Shown: positions 51,707 to 61,055 of the stretch, in pieces
How positions within the stretch are numbered: position 1 is the stretch's first letter
Layout of the letters: each line of letters opens with the position of its first letter
Assembly (NCBI GenBank): GCA_902778145.1
Contig: CACYWW010000001.1
Span: 38,504-102,503 of the forward strand
Direction of reading: 5' to 3'
Source: an uncultured Ruminococcus sp.
GTDB lineage: Bacteria > Bacillota > Clostridia > Oscillospirales > CAG-272
Length of the DNA stretch: 64,000 nt
Program-made: the position numbers and the translations under genes
The notes under the pieces: model-generated
What the model was told of the DNA's origin: nothing
Seen by the model: only the letters and a program-made list of their open reading frames with translations
Database searches by the model: none

Positions 51707-51867
51707 GGATTGGTTGCTTTTTTGTAAGAGGGTAACGCAGCAACCGTATGCATTACCGACTTGTTTCTCTCCGGCACGTATTTTACCGTCTGTTCTTTCA
51801 TTTCCGGACTGCATTTCACTTTTCCCATTTCCGTGATATCCTCCTTCTCTCATCTAATGCATATGAT
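51707..51867. repeat. 160-bp direct repeat, copy B (transposase-like remnant)
   Basis: This is the second copy of the element at 46097-46258, in the same orientation. The OrfA-like start is at 51828 and the frame runs 61 codons into the following sequence. The left end of the copy lies inside the 3' end of the gene at 51850, whose last residues (IICIR) are encoded by the repeat. It therefore changed the C-terminus of that protein. Confidence 0.75.
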
Positions 51868-53319
51868 GGTCTTGCCGGAGTTTCCTTTATTTCCCGGTTT
51901 TACTTTTTTTATATCCCTTTTTTTCAGGATCATAAACACCGCAAACGACGACGCCGCGCATACCGCTGCGCCAATACCGACGCCGAGGAGGATCCACGGG
52001 AGGACGCTCCTCTTTTCCGTTTTGACGCTTACGGGCTCCGTTCCGGAGGTGTCCGCCGGTCTCTCTGTCGTTTGTGCGGCCGTGCCGGTGTCCGACGTTT
52101 CGGCGGTGTCGGTATCCGCGGCGGTCGTTATATCCTCCGTTTCATCCGGCACGCCGGATGTAGTGTCCGTGCTTTCCGTCACGGCGGGATCGTCCCAGAC
52201 CGCGCGCATCACGGTATCCCTGTCGATCACCCGTTCGTCTCCGGGAGCGCCTGCGGCGTACTGCTCGCCCGTTGATGAGTCAAGCAGGACCCAGCCGGAG
52301 AAAACGAGTCCGCCCGGCGCTTTGAAGGCGCATTCAGGCATCGTATAACTCTCGTCGTTATCGACTGTGACCGGCTCCATGAAGCCCTCTCCGCCGTTCC
52401 CGTCAAAGCTGACCGTGACCGATCTGTCCTCAGCCGCCCGGACGATTATATCAAAGTCAGAGTCCGGAACGGTGAACGACACGTCGTATTCGTTGTTTTC
52501 GTGCTTCGTGACGGTCACGCCGTCCTTTATATCCTCGCCGCCGCACCTGAGGAAAACGTCTGTCAGGGCGTATCCCTCCCGCGGGACAACGGTCGCGGAA
52601 GCGAAGCCGCCGCCGGCAAAGCCGCGCGGGCCGTCAAACGCGGTCCCCTCAAGCTCGAACGACGCGATCAGATCTCCGTCGGGACAGATCCATGCTCCCG
52701 CGGCAACGGTCTTTGCGGTTTTGATGACCACGGTCCAAACGGCGTCCGGCGCCGTGACGTCGCAGTGATACGAACCGTCGCCGGAACTGACCGGATATAT
52801 CTCTTCATCCTCTCCGTTATACCTGAGAAAAGCCGACGCCACGGAAAAACCGTCGACTACGGTAAACGCGAGGCTGACGTCCGTACCCGCGTCGACGAAC
52901 GCGCCGCCTTTTCGCGGTATCTCCTCTCCGTTCACCGAAAGCGAGGTGATCCTTTCGTCGTCCTCCGCGTCAGACCATCCGCAAACGGCGCTTTTCGCCC
53001 CCTTGGCGTACGTTTTTCCGTTGAACGTGATCTCGAACGTAACGGTCGCGAGGTATGTGTTCCCTCCGTCCGTCGTTGAATCGATGCAGACGGTATGGAC
53101 TCCGGGCTCGAGCGCGCGGTCGGTTATGTTGTCTCCGATCTCCGCCGGGACGTACTGGCCGTCAACACCGAGCCAGTATTGTTCGTTTCCGGGATATTCG
53201 TTCCAGAAAACCTCGCCGTTCGCGGTGATCGACGCACCCGTTATCTTGTCCGCCGCGGCGGCGTTCACGACCGTGCACAGAAGTGCTGCGGCGATGATGA
53301 GACAGAGTATCCTCTTCAT
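51850..53319 (-). CDS. Secreted membrane-anchored protein with InlB-like repeat (489 aa)
   Basis: ATG at 53319 has AAAGGAGG upstream and a signal peptide (LCLIIAAALLCTVVNAAAA). Several beta domains follow, including a Listeria-Bacteroides/InlB-type module around residue 310-370 (VTVSFDGNGGEGFMEPV, FSGWVLLD). A Thr/Asp-rich linker and a membrane helix (ILLGVGIGAAVCAASSFAVFMI) complete it. The terminal IICIR comes from repeat copy B. It follows an ABC exporter operon and may be surface-exposed. Function is unknown. Confidence 0.65.
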   Translation of the reverse strand: MKRILCLIIAAALLCTVVNAAAADKITGASITANGEVFWNEYPGNEQYWLGVDGQYVPAEIGDNITDRALEPGVHTVCIDSTTDGGNTYLATVTFEITFNGKTYAKGAKSAVCGWSDAEDDERITSLSVNGEEIPRKGGAFVDAGTDVSLAFTVVDGFSVASAFLRYNGEDEEIYPVSSGDGSYHCDVTAPDAVWTVVIKTAKTVAAGAWICPDGDLIASFELEGTAFDGPRGFAGGGFASATVVPREGYALTDVFLRCGGEDIKDGVTVTKHENNEYDVSFTVPDSDFDIIVRAAEDRSVTVSFDGNGGEGFMEPVTVDNDESYTMPECAFKAPGGLVFSGWVLLDSSTGEQYAAGAPGDERVIDRDTVMRAVWDDPAVTESTDTTSGVPDETEDITTAADTDTAETSDTGTAAQTTERPADTSGTEPVSVKTEKRSVLPWILLGVGIGAAVCAASSFAVFMILKKRDIKKVKPGNKGNSGKTIICIR

Positions 53320-53333
53320 ATAACCTCCTTTGA

Positions 53334-54932
53334 TCAAAGGTCTTCAAACATCCTTGTTCCGTATTTCAACAGACATTTGCGGCACACCGCGGTCCCCGCG
53401 GCGAGCAGCACCGAGACGATCGTGAGATACACGGCGCCGTTGATGTAGCGGGAAAGGAACAGATACGGCAGCGCCGTGATTACGGCGAGCCCCCAGCTCC
53501 CGAGCAGACAGATCGTCACGGAGCGTCCCTGTTTTATCGGGATCATCTCGTTCGTCCAGTTCAGCTCAGGCATCTTCAGCCCTATGAGAAGACCGCCGTA
53601 AGATGTGAAAAGATAGAACAGCACCGGCATGACGGCGACGAGCAGCTTCAGAAGAAAGTTCCCTTCAAGGACCGCCGCGACGCTGACGGAGCAGAATACG
53701 AGCGGCAGCATATATACGGACAAACCGAGCATGAGCTTGGCTCCGAGCACCTTTTCGGGCTTTACGGGAAGCGACTTCACGATCCAGAGGTTTTTCCCTT
53801 CAAGTGAAACTGAGACGGCGGAGATGCCGCTTCCCATCGAAGCCGTCATGGCGATTATCGCGCAAGCGAACACGGCGACGAGCCCCGGGTCTATATCGAG
53901 CGTTTCGCGGATCCCGGTGAATATCGCTCTGCCGCGCCAGATGACGAGTCCGCCCAAAACGAGCAGGAACAAAGCCGCTATGCCCCAGTTGAGCATATAC
54001 ATCGGGCTTGAAAGGAATTTGTCAAGCTCACGGCGGTACAAAGCCTTCCCCTGACCCGCCGCCTTTACGGTTTTTTCACGGTATGCGATCTTTTTTGCCT
54101 TCGACGTCGCCGTCGTTATGCCGTAAAACGTCTTTCTGAGCAGCAGGAAAACAAGGAAGAACAAGACGCAGGCAGCAGCCGCGTATACGAGCATCGAAAG
54201 CGGGTCGCCCTCTCCGGCTCTGCCGAACATATAGACGACGTGCGCCGAGCCGCGGATCTTCCCGCCCCACAGCGCGGCGTTTTCTATAAGCCCGGATATG
54301 ATCTTCTGTATCCTGAAATAAACGAAGTAATATACAGCGATGAAGGCGAGCGCGAGAAGCACCGTTATTATGCTCTTGTTCTTCAGTCTGCCGGCGACCT
54401 TAGCGATCACCCAGCCGAGAAGACATGAAAGCGACATGACGGTCACGGAGATGACCGCCGTGAAAACGATGAAGCCCGCGATTCCCAGCGGATCATGTAT
54501 CTTTATGAAATACACGATATAAGCCGGGACGATGACAATGCCCGAATAAAGCAGTCCGAGCAGATACACGCACGCGACGCGCGACCCGACTATCGCGGAC
54601 GGCTTTATCGGCATCGACAGCAAAAGATCGTTGTCCTTTGACGAATACATCATGTTATACGTGTTGAACGCGCTGCCGATTATACCTAAGAACAGGGCGA
54701 TCCCTCCGATGATGCAGAAGTAAAGCCATCCGCACCCGACGGAAAAAAGCGGTTCGCACAAGGTGAACGCGAGCAAAAAGAACATACCGGCGCCGATGAG
54801 CAGCAGAACGGCGAACAGGACGAACATCCCGGCAACGGATCCCGCGGATCTCGCACGGTTCTTTTTCACGTCATAAAAATACGAGCGGAAGATCTCCGTC
54901 AGTTGTTTTTTCAGAAGAAGACGAAACATCAT
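53334..54932 (-). CDS. ABC exporter permease (532 aa)
   Basis: This membrane protein has about 12 helices in two groups. It begins LLLKKQLTEIFRSYFYDVKKNRARS and contains LLLSMPIKPSAIVGSRVACVYLL, the block found near the N-terminus of large ABC-2 type exporters of Clostridia. It overlaps the ATPase gene by four bases, so the two form one transporter. The exported substrate is unknown. Confidence 0.75.
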   Translation of the reverse strand: MMFRLLLKKQLTEIFRSYFYDVKKNRARSAGSVAGMFVLFAVLLLIGAGMFFLLAFTLCEPLFSVGCGWLYFCIIGGIALFLGIIGSAFNTYNMMYSSKDNDLLLSMPIKPSAIVGSRVACVYLLGLLYSGIVIVPAYIVYFIKIHDPLGIAGFIVFTAVISVTVMSLSCLLGWVIAKVAGRLKNKSIITVLLALAFIAVYYFVYFRIQKIISGLIENAALWGGKIRGSAHVVYMFGRAGEGDPLSMLVYAAAACVLFFLVFLLLRKTFYGITTATSKAKKIAYREKTVKAAGQGKALYRRELDKFLSSPMYMLNWGIAALFLLVLGGLVIWRGRAIFTGIRETLDIDPGLVAVFACAIIAMTASMGSGISAVSVSLEGKNLWIVKSLPVKPEKVLGAKLMLGLSVYMLPLVFCSVSVAAVLEGNFLLKLLVAVMPVLFYLFTSYGGLLIGLKMPELNWTNEMIPIKQGRSVTICLLGSWGLAVITALPYLFLSRYINGAVYLTIVSVLLAAGTAVCRKCLLKYGTRMFEDL

Positions 54933-55636
54933 TCAGCCTCCAGTTCGAGGAAGACCTCCTCAAGCGAATCGTCGCCCCTTACCTCATCCATCGTGCCGGA
55001 TCTGATGAGCGACCCCTGTTTGATTATGGCGATCTTGTCGCAGAGCTTTTCGGCGACCTCGAGCACGTGCGTCGAAAAGAATATCGCGCCGCCTTCGTCG
55101 CACACCCGTCTCATCATTTCCTTGAGCCGGTGGGACGCCTTAGGATCGAGCCCGACGAACGGTTCATCCATGATTATGAGCTTCGGCGAATGGATCCACG
55201 CCGAGATGACGGCGAGCTTCTGCTTCATGCCGTGGGAATACGAAGCGATCGGCTGTGCGAGATCGCCCGTCAGCTCAAAAGCGTCCGCGTACTCGCGTAT
55301 GAGAGACCGACGCTCCTCCGCGCCGACGCCGTATATATCGGCTATGAAATTGAGATACTTTATCCCGGTCATAAAATCGTACAGATCCGGGTTGTCGGGG
55401 ATGTACGCCATCTTCTTCTTGCATGCGATCGGATCGCTTACGATCGACGTCCCGTCTATCAGGATCTCGCCGGAATCGAACTTCATTATGCCGGCAACGC
55501 TCTTCAGCGTCGTTGTCTTTCCGGCGCCGTTGTGGCCGATAAAGCCGTATATCTCGCCCTTCTGTATATGAAGCGAAAGATCGGATACGGCGGTCTTGTC
55601 GCCGTACTTCTTTGTGAGATGTTCTATTTTTAACAT
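54929..55636 (-). CDS. ABC transporter ATP-binding protein
   Basis: ATG at 55636 with GGAGG five bases upstream gives 235 residues. Walker A is GHNGAGKTTTLKS, the signature is YSHGMKQKLAVISAW, Walker B is LIIMDEPFVGLD, and the H-loop is STHVLEVAE. It is typical of ABC-2 exporter ATPases and pairs with the overlapping permease at 53334. It is the first gene of the operon that ends with the secreted protein at 51850. Confidence 0.9.
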   Translation of the reverse strand: MLKIEHLTKKYGDKTAVSDLSLHIQKGEIYGFIGHNGAGKTTTLKSVAGIMKFDSGEILIDGTSIVSDPIACKKKMAYIPDNPDLYDFMTGIKYLNFIADIYGVGAEERRSLIREYADAFELTGDLAQPIASYSHGMKQKLAVISAWIHSPKLIIMDEPFVGLDPKASHRLKEMMRRVCDEGGAIFFSTHVLEVAEKLCDKIAIIKQGSLIRSGTMDEVRGDDSLEEVFLELEAE

Positions 55637-55654
55637 AACGCCTCCGATAATCAA

Positions 55655-56285
55655 ATTATTTCATTGTATATTTTACCATGAAATCACGCGTTTGTCAAGT
55701 ATAAGCGGAATACGGGCATCACCGGATCACTTTTCTTTTCCGGCGGGGCGTGGCAGAATCTTCATCCGCACGCCCTTATTATTCATCATAATTCCGCATT
55801 CTGCATTTTCCTGTCATCCTGAGCGAAGCTAAGGATCTCTTGCCTCCATCATTGAGGGAGGTGGCGCGGCTTGCCGCGACGGAGGGAGTTATTCGAACGG
55901 CGGAGGCACTTTTTTAAGAATAACTCCCTCAGTCGGCTTACGCCGACAGCTCCCCCGAAGGAGGAGCCTTTCGGACGTCCGCCGCGCGCCCCCTCAAATA
56001 CTTTTTAGGGAGGGGTAAGAGGGGGTTTGGGGGAAACGTGATTTGCGCCGCCAAAGGGGTTCCCCGCCGCGAACTTGTGAGCGGTGGGGGTTCCCGCCGT
56101 GGGCGGATAAAGCAAATCTCGTTTCGTGCAGCGGTCAAAAAATCAAACCGGGCTTTGCACGGTGCAGATTTTTTGGGCACCGCAAACCGGAAGTTTGAGG
56201 GGTGGGCACCCCCAAGAGCGATGAAGTCGAAGAGCACGTACGGTCGAGCTGCGCAGCCGAACCGGATATCCCGGCTTCCGCCGTC
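55655..56285. repeat. Gene-free region with dispersed hairpin repeats
   Basis: No convincing gene lies here. From about 55814 it holds mosaic repeats: a TCCTGAGCGAAG block, a module around 55842-55890 (CCTCCATCATTGAGGGAGG), and its inverted partner at 55923-55973 (AACTCCCTCAGTC, a GTCGGC/GCCGAC stem, GACAGCTCCC). A 41-base block at 55985-56025 recurs at the right edge of the window (63961-64000). The 99-codon frame at 55938-56237 is repeat-derived. The function of such repeats is unknown. Confidence 0.6.
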
Positions 56286-56312
56286 AAAAAAACAGCGCGC
56301 CTTGAGGCGCGC
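56286..56312 (-). terminator. Terminator of the pyruvate:ferredoxin oxidoreductase gene
   Basis: GGCGCGC and GCGCGCC pair over a four-base loop and are followed on the minus strand by TGTTTTTTT. It lies about 15 bases after the stop at 56327. Confidence 0.85.
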
Positions 56313-56326
56313 CGTCTTTTACGTTA

Positions 56327-59300
56327 TTATTCGTAGAGCTTGCTCATGTTGCAGAGCTTCCTGTACTTGTCCTTTGCCTGCTTTTCCGCCGCGGCGAAGA
56401 GCTCTTCGGCTCTTTCCGGGAACGCTCTGACGAGGGAGTTGTATCTGGTCTCCGTCATGATGAAGTCACGGTAGGAGAGCGTAGGCTCCTTGGAGTCGAG
56501 CTTGAACGGCTGTTCCGCGTCGGGATTGAAGCGGAAGTTGAACCAGTAGCCGGACTGTACGGCGAGCTTCGTCTCTTCCATAGCCGTCGCAAGGCCTTTC
56601 TTTATACCGTGGTTGATGCACGGAGCGTAACCGATGATCAGCGACGGGCCGTGATACGCCTCAGCCTCGGCTATCGCCTTGACTGTCTGAGCGTAGTCGG
56701 CGCCGAGCGCGACCTGAGCGGTGTAAACGTAGCCGTAGGACATTGCGATCTGAGCGAGATCCTTCTTCTTGGTGTTCTTGCCGGCTGCCGCGAACTGCGC
56801 GACGGAACCGGTAGGAGTCGCCTTGGAAGCCTGTCCGCCCGTGTTGGAGTAGACCTCGGTATCGAATACGAAGATGTTGATGTCTTCACCGGACGCTATC
56901 GCGTGATCAAGGCCGCCGAAGCCTATATCGTATGCCCAGCCGTCGCCGCCGAAGATCCATACGGATTTCTTTTCGAGCATATCGGCGGACGCGACGATCT
57001 CGCGCGCGGCCTCGGAATCGCACTTCTTCGCCGCTTCGAGCAGAGCCTTGCCGGCCTCGCCGGAAAGCTTGCCGTCGTTCATGACCTCGAGCCACTTCGC
57101 GCCGGCTTCCTTAGCCTCGTCGGAGCTGCAGTCGCAGGCGATGAACTTCTTGACGGTCTCGGCGAGTTTTTCTCTTCTCTGTCTGACGGATATCGCCATG
57201 CCGAGGCCGTATTCCGCGTTGTCCTCGAACAGGGAGTTCGCCCACGACGGGCCCTTGCCTTCCTTATTGGTGGTGTAAGGAGTAGACGGTGCGGAGCCGC
57301 CCCAGATGGAGGAGCATCCGGTCGCGTTGGCGATCATCATCCTGTCGCCGAACAGCTGTGTGATGAGCTTGGCGTACGGAGTTTCACCGCAGCCGGGGCA
57401 CGCGCCGGAGAATTCAAGCAGCGGCTGCTTGAACTGGCTGCCCTTCGGGGTCTCGGGCTTGAATTTCGCAAGCACGGCGTCGTTGTCGCAGTACTTGTAG
57501 GCAAGCTCGAAATGCTTCTGCTGATCCATCATCTGATCGATCGGCTTCATGGACAGAGCCTTCTCGCCCTTCTTGCCCGGGCATACGTTCACGCATGAGC
57601 CGCAGCCGGTGCAGTCGAGTGTGGAGGTGACTATCGCGAATTTATATCCGGGCATCGCCGCCATCGGCACCATGGGCATATCGGCGGGTATCTCGTCTCC
57701 CTCGGGGATCGCGACGGGTCTGATGACCGCGTGCGGGCATACGAGCGAGCAGAAGTTGCACTGGATGCAGTTTGCGGGGTTCCATGCGGGAACGTCGACC
57801 GCTATGCCGCGTTTCTCGAACGCCGCGAGGCCCTGCGGGAACGTGCCGTCCGCGTCCTCAACGAACGTGGATACGGGCAGATCGTCGCCCTTCTGAGCGT
57901 TGACGGGACCGAGAATGGTCTTTTCGAATCTCGCAAGCTTGGAAGCGCCTTCGAGATCGTGCTTTTCGGCGGCCTCTTCCTTCGCGTCCGCCCATTCCGC
58001 GGGAACGGGGATCTCAACAAGGTTCGCGATACCGAGATCGATAGCGGACTGGTTCATCCTGACTATGTCGTCGCCCTTCTTGGAGAAGGATTTGACGACG
58101 GCTTCCTTCATGTATTTGACGGCTTCGTCTATCGGTATGATGTTGGCGAGCTTGAAGAACGCCGCCTGGAGCACCATGCTGAAACGGTTGCGCAGACCGA
58201 GCTCACGCGCGATCTTTACGCCGTCAACGGTGTAGAATTTAACGTGCTTCGTCGCGAGGTCGCGCTTGACCTTCGCAGGGAGTCTTTCGTTCAGCTCCTC
58301 GGCGGTCCAGCCGGTGTTGAGCAGGAACGTGCCGCCTTCCTTGATATCCTTCGTCATATCGTACTTGTCGAGATACGATACGTTGTGGCAGGCTACGAAG
58401 TCAGCCATGGATACGTAGTACGGGCTCTTTATAGGCTTGTCGCCGAAGCGGAGGTGGGAGATCGTGACGCCGCCGGACTTCTTGGAGTCGTATGCGAAGT
58501 ACGCCTGAACGTATTTATCGGTATGGTCGCCTATGATCTTGATGGAGTTCTTGTTCGCGCCGACGGTACCGTCCGAGCCGATGCCCCAGAATTTGCAGGA
58601 GATCGTGCCGGCGGGTACGGTGTCGGGATTCTCGCCTCTCGGCAGAGAAAGATGCGTTACGTCGTCGTTGATGCTGAGGGTGAATCTGTCGACGGGCTTG
58701 TCCGCGTCGAGGTTCTTGTAAACGGCGATGATGTCGGCGGGGGTGGTATCCTTGCTGCCGAGACCGTATCTGCCGCCTACGATCAGCGCTTCAACGTGCT
58801 CGTCGGAAAGTGCCTTCACGACGTCGAGGTAAAGCGGTTCGCCTATGGCGCCGGGTTCCTTCGTCCTGTCCATGACGGCGATCTTCTTCACCGTCGCGGG
58901 CAGAGCCGCCGCGAGATGCTTCGCGGAGAACGGTCTGTAAAGACGTACTTTGACAAGGCCTACCTTTTCGCCGCGGGCGAGCAGGTAATCTATCGTTTCT
59001 TCAACGGTGTCGCATACGGAGCCCATCGCGATGATGACCTTTTCCGCATCCGGCGCGCCGTAGTAGTTGAACAGCTTGTAGTCGGTGCCGATCTTGGCAT
59101 TGACTTTGTTCATGTACTCTTCAACGATACCGGGTACCTTGTCGTAGTAGGGGTTCGACGCTTCTCTTGCCTGGAAGAATATATCCGGGTTCTGAGCGGT
59201 GCCGCGGAGGACGGGATGATCGGGGTTGAGGGCGTTTTTGCGGAACGCTTCGACCGCGTCCATATCGACCATCTCTTTGAGATCGTCATAATCCCAGACC

Positions 59301-59851
59301 TCTATCTTCTGTATCTCGTGGCTCGTTCTGAAGCCGTCGAAGAAGTGCAGGAACGGGACTCTCGCTTTGATGGTGGAAAGATGCGCCACGGCGCCGAGGT
59401 CCATGACCTCCTGTACGCTGCCGGAGCAAAGCATCGCAAAGCCGGTCTGACGGCACGCCATGACGTCGGAGTGGTCTCCGAAGATGGACAGGGCGTGGGA
59501 CGCGAGAGCTCTCGCCGATACGTGGATGACGCAGGGGAGCAGCTCGCCGGCGATCTTATACATGTTCGGGATCATGAGGAGAAGACCCTGAGACGCCGTG
59601 TAGGTCGTCGTCAGAGCGCCCGCCTGCAGGGAGCCGTGTACGGCGCCGGACGCGCCGCCCTCGGACTGCATCTCAACGACGCGGACCTTCTGCCCGAAAA
59701 TGTTCTTCAGCCCGTTAGCGGACCACGTATCCGTGACCTCCGCCATAACGGACGAGGGAGTGATGGGATAGATTGCGGCAACTTCCGTGAACGCGTACGA
59801 AACGTGCGCGGCAGCGTTGTTGCCGTCCATGGTTTTCATTTTTCTTGCCAT
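56327..59851 (-). CDS. nifJ: Pyruvate:ferredoxin (flavodoxin) oxidoreductase
   Basis: At 1174 residues the length is full. The N-terminal domain has AAIYPITPSSVMAE and MQSEGGASGAVHGSL. Two 4Fe-4S motifs are visible (CIQCNFCSLVCP and CTGCGSCVNVCP, around residues 690-755). The C-terminal thiamine-diphosphate domain has GACPGCGETPYAKL, GGDGWAYDIGFGGLDHA and NTGGQASKATPTG. The enzyme splits pyruvate to acetyl-CoA and CO2 while reducing ferredoxin, a central step of anaerobic fermentation. TTGGAGG precedes the start. It is a single-gene unit with its own promoter and terminator. Confidence 0.97.
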   Translation of the reverse strand: MARKMKTMDGNNAAAHVSYAFTEVAAIYPITPSSVMAEVTDTWSANGLKNIFGQKVRVVEMQSEGGASGAVHGSLQAGALTTTYTASQGLLLMIPNMYKIAGELLPCVIHVSARALASHALSIFGDHSDVMACRQTGFAMLCSGSVQEVMDLGAVAHLSTIKARVPFLHFFDGFRTSHEIQKIEVWDYDDLKEMVDMDAVEAFRKNALNPDHPVLRGTAQNPDIFFQAREASNPYYDKVPGIVEEYMNKVNAKIGTDYKLFNYYGAPDAEKVIIAMGSVCDTVEETIDYLLARGEKVGLVKVRLYRPFSAKHLAAALPATVKKIAVMDRTKEPGAIGEPLYLDVVKALSDEHVEALIVGGRYGLGSKDTTPADIIAVYKNLDADKPVDRFTLSINDDVTHLSLPRGENPDTVPAGTISCKFWGIGSDGTVGANKNSIKIIGDHTDKYVQAYFAYDSKKSGGVTISHLRFGDKPIKSPYYVSMADFVACHNVSYLDKYDMTKDIKEGGTFLLNTGWTAEELNERLPAKVKRDLATKHVKFYTVDGVKIARELGLRNRFSMVLQAAFFKLANIIPIDEAVKYMKEAVVKSFSKKGDDIVRMNQSAIDLGIANLVEIPVPAEWADAKEEAAEKHDLEGASKLARFEKTILGPVNAQKGDDLPVSTFVEDADGTFPQGLAAFEKRGIAVDVPAWNPANCIQCNFCSLVCPHAVIRPVAIPEGDEIPADMPMVPMAAMPGYKFAIVTSTLDCTGCGSCVNVCPGKKGEKALSMKPIDQMMDQQKHFELAYKYCDNDAVLAKFKPETPKGSQFKQPLLEFSGACPGCGETPYAKLITQLFGDRMMIANATGCSSIWGGSAPSTPYTTNKEGKGPSWANSLFEDNAEYGLGMAISVRQRREKLAETVKKFIACDCSSDEAKEAGAKWLEVMNDGKLSGEAGKALLEAAKKCDSEAAREIVASADMLEKKSVWIFGGDGWAYDIGFGGLDHAIASGEDINIFVFDTEVYSNTGGQASKATPTGSVAQFAAAGKNTKKKDLAQIAMSYGYVYTAQVALGADYAQTVKAIAEAEAYHGPSLIIGYAPCINHGIKKGLATAMEETKLAVQSGYWFNFRFNPDAEQPFKLDSKEPTLSYRDFIMTETRYNSLVRAFPERAEELFAAAEKQAKDKYRKLCNMSKLYE

Positions 59852-59931
59852 GTTTGACCTCCAAAAATGCCGTTTATTTTATGAATTGGGATTTCCATAC
59901 TCTTTTATCTTACATCAGGCGTCCCGAAACG

Positions 59932-59960
59932 TATATATTATTCTGTTATTTTTCCGTAAA
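59932..59960 (-). promoter_or_regulatory. Promoter of the pyruvate:ferredoxin oxidoreductase gene
   Basis: On the minus strand TTTACG (59955-59960), a 17-base spacer and TATATA (59932-59937) lie about 80 bases before the start. Confidence 0.5.
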
Positions 59961-60081
59961 TTTTTTGTTCCCGCCGGCTTCCGGTGCGAAACCGTATACA
60001 TCGGATCATATTACAAAAACAAAAATGAATTATCTCGAATTCAGCGTTTATGAGATCTCCCGTACGTAAATAAACTGGCAA

Positions 60082-60282
60082 AAGTCCCGGGATGCCTGAT
60101 CCCGAGGCTTCAGAGTGAAGACAAACTCCCTCAGTCATCCGGGAAGCTTCCCGGATGACAGCTCCCCCAAGGGAGGAGCCTTGTTTTGCCTCCCTCTTTG
60201 AGGGAGGTGACGGAAGGAGTAGAATAAAGAATTAAAACTTTGTCTGCAAGTTGAAGCCCCGGAATGTCTGATCCCGGGGCTT
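60082..60282. repeat. 201-bp hairpin-rich repeat element between nifJ and purC
   Basis: Two 29-base hairpin-forming units (about 60082-60110 and 60254-60282) match in direct orientation with four differences, and AGACAAA/TTTGTCT occur as inverted ends beside them. Between them lie a perfect 20-base palindrome (ATCCGGGAAGCTTCCCGGAT) and modules also found at 55840-55973. The unit next to purC may act as its terminator, although no T-run follows on the minus strand. Confidence 0.65.
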
Positions 60283-60304
60283 TGCGTTTTTTGTTTCGTG
60301 TGAA

Positions 60305-61021
60305 TTATTTCATAGCCTCGTTGAGTCTGCGCATGATCTCGGCGTACGCGTCCTCAACTCCGCCGAGGTCGCGGCGGAAGCGGTCCTTGTCGAGCTTTTC
60401 CTTCGTTTCGCTGTCCCATAGACGGCAGGTATCGGGGCTGATCTCGTCGGCGAGGATTATCTTTCCGTCGGGCAGTCTGCCGAATTCGAGCTTGAAGTCG
60501 ACGAGCGTTACGCCGCAGCCCGCCCAGAACTCACGCAGAGCGTCGTTCACGGCGAACGCGAGACGCTTTATCTCGGCGATCTCCTCCTCGGTCGCGAGAC
60601 CGAGCGCGAGCGCGTGATCGTCGTTGAGCAGCGGATCACCGAGCTCGTCGTTTTTGTAGGAGAATTCTATCGTCGGCTTTTTGAAGACGATGCCTTCTTC
60701 AACGCCGTATCTCTTCGAGAACGAGCCGGCGGATATATTTCTGATTATGACCTCGAGCGGCACTATCGAGACGCGGCGGACGACCGTGTCGCGCTCCGAA
60801 AGCTCCTCGACGAAATGCGTGGGGATGCCTTTGCCCTCGAGCATTTTCATAAGGCGGTTGCTCATCCGGTTGTTTATAACTCCCTTACCGACGATCGTGC
60901 CTTTCTTCAGTCCGTTGAACGCCGTCGCGTCGTCCTTGTAGCTGACGATCAGAAGCGACGGATCGTCGGTCTCGTAGACTTTTTTTGCCTTGCCCTCGTA
61001 TAACTGCTTTCTCTTTTCCAT
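60305..61021 (-). CDS. purC: Phosphoribosylaminoimidazole-succinocarboxamide synthase
   Basis: At 238 residues the protein is of standard length. [55 protein letters not shown] and [21 protein letters not shown] are typical PurC blocks. It joins CAIR and aspartate with ATP in purine synthesis. It follows comM by 34 bases and is probably in the same transcript. No other pur gene is in the window. Confidence 0.96.
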   Translation of the reverse strand: MEKRKQLYEGKAKKVYETDDPSLLIVSYKDDATAFNGLKKGTIVGKGVINNRMSNRLMKMLEGKGIPTHFVEELSERDTVVRRVSIVPLEVIIRNISAGSFSKRYGVEEGIVFKKPTIEFSYKNDELGDPLLNDDHALALGLATEEEIAEIKRLAFAVNDALREFWAGCGVTLVDFKLEFGRLPDGKIILADEISPDTCRLWDSETKEKLDKDRFRRDLGGVEDAYAEIMRRLNEAMK

Positions 61022-61055
61022 ATCCTACCTCCGTTTATATGTTGGACGTTTATTA

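Noticed and set aside
55938-56237. A 99-codon minus-strand frame
   Set aside because: It lies in repeated hairpin sequence and is rich in Pro/Arg/Ala without a ribosome site. Such frames occur whenever this repeat family occurs.
57731-59857. A 708-codon open frame on the plus strand
   Set aside because: It is exactly antisense to the pyruvate:ferredoxin oxidoreductase gene. The residues are Arg/Val/Gly-rich without motifs, as expected for the shadow of a GC-rich gene.
60082-60282. A MITE with true terminal inverted repeats
   Set aside because: The ends match better as direct copies of a self-complementary hairpin (25 of 29) than as inverted repeats (32 of 44), and no target duplication is visible. 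It is therefore reported only as a repeat.
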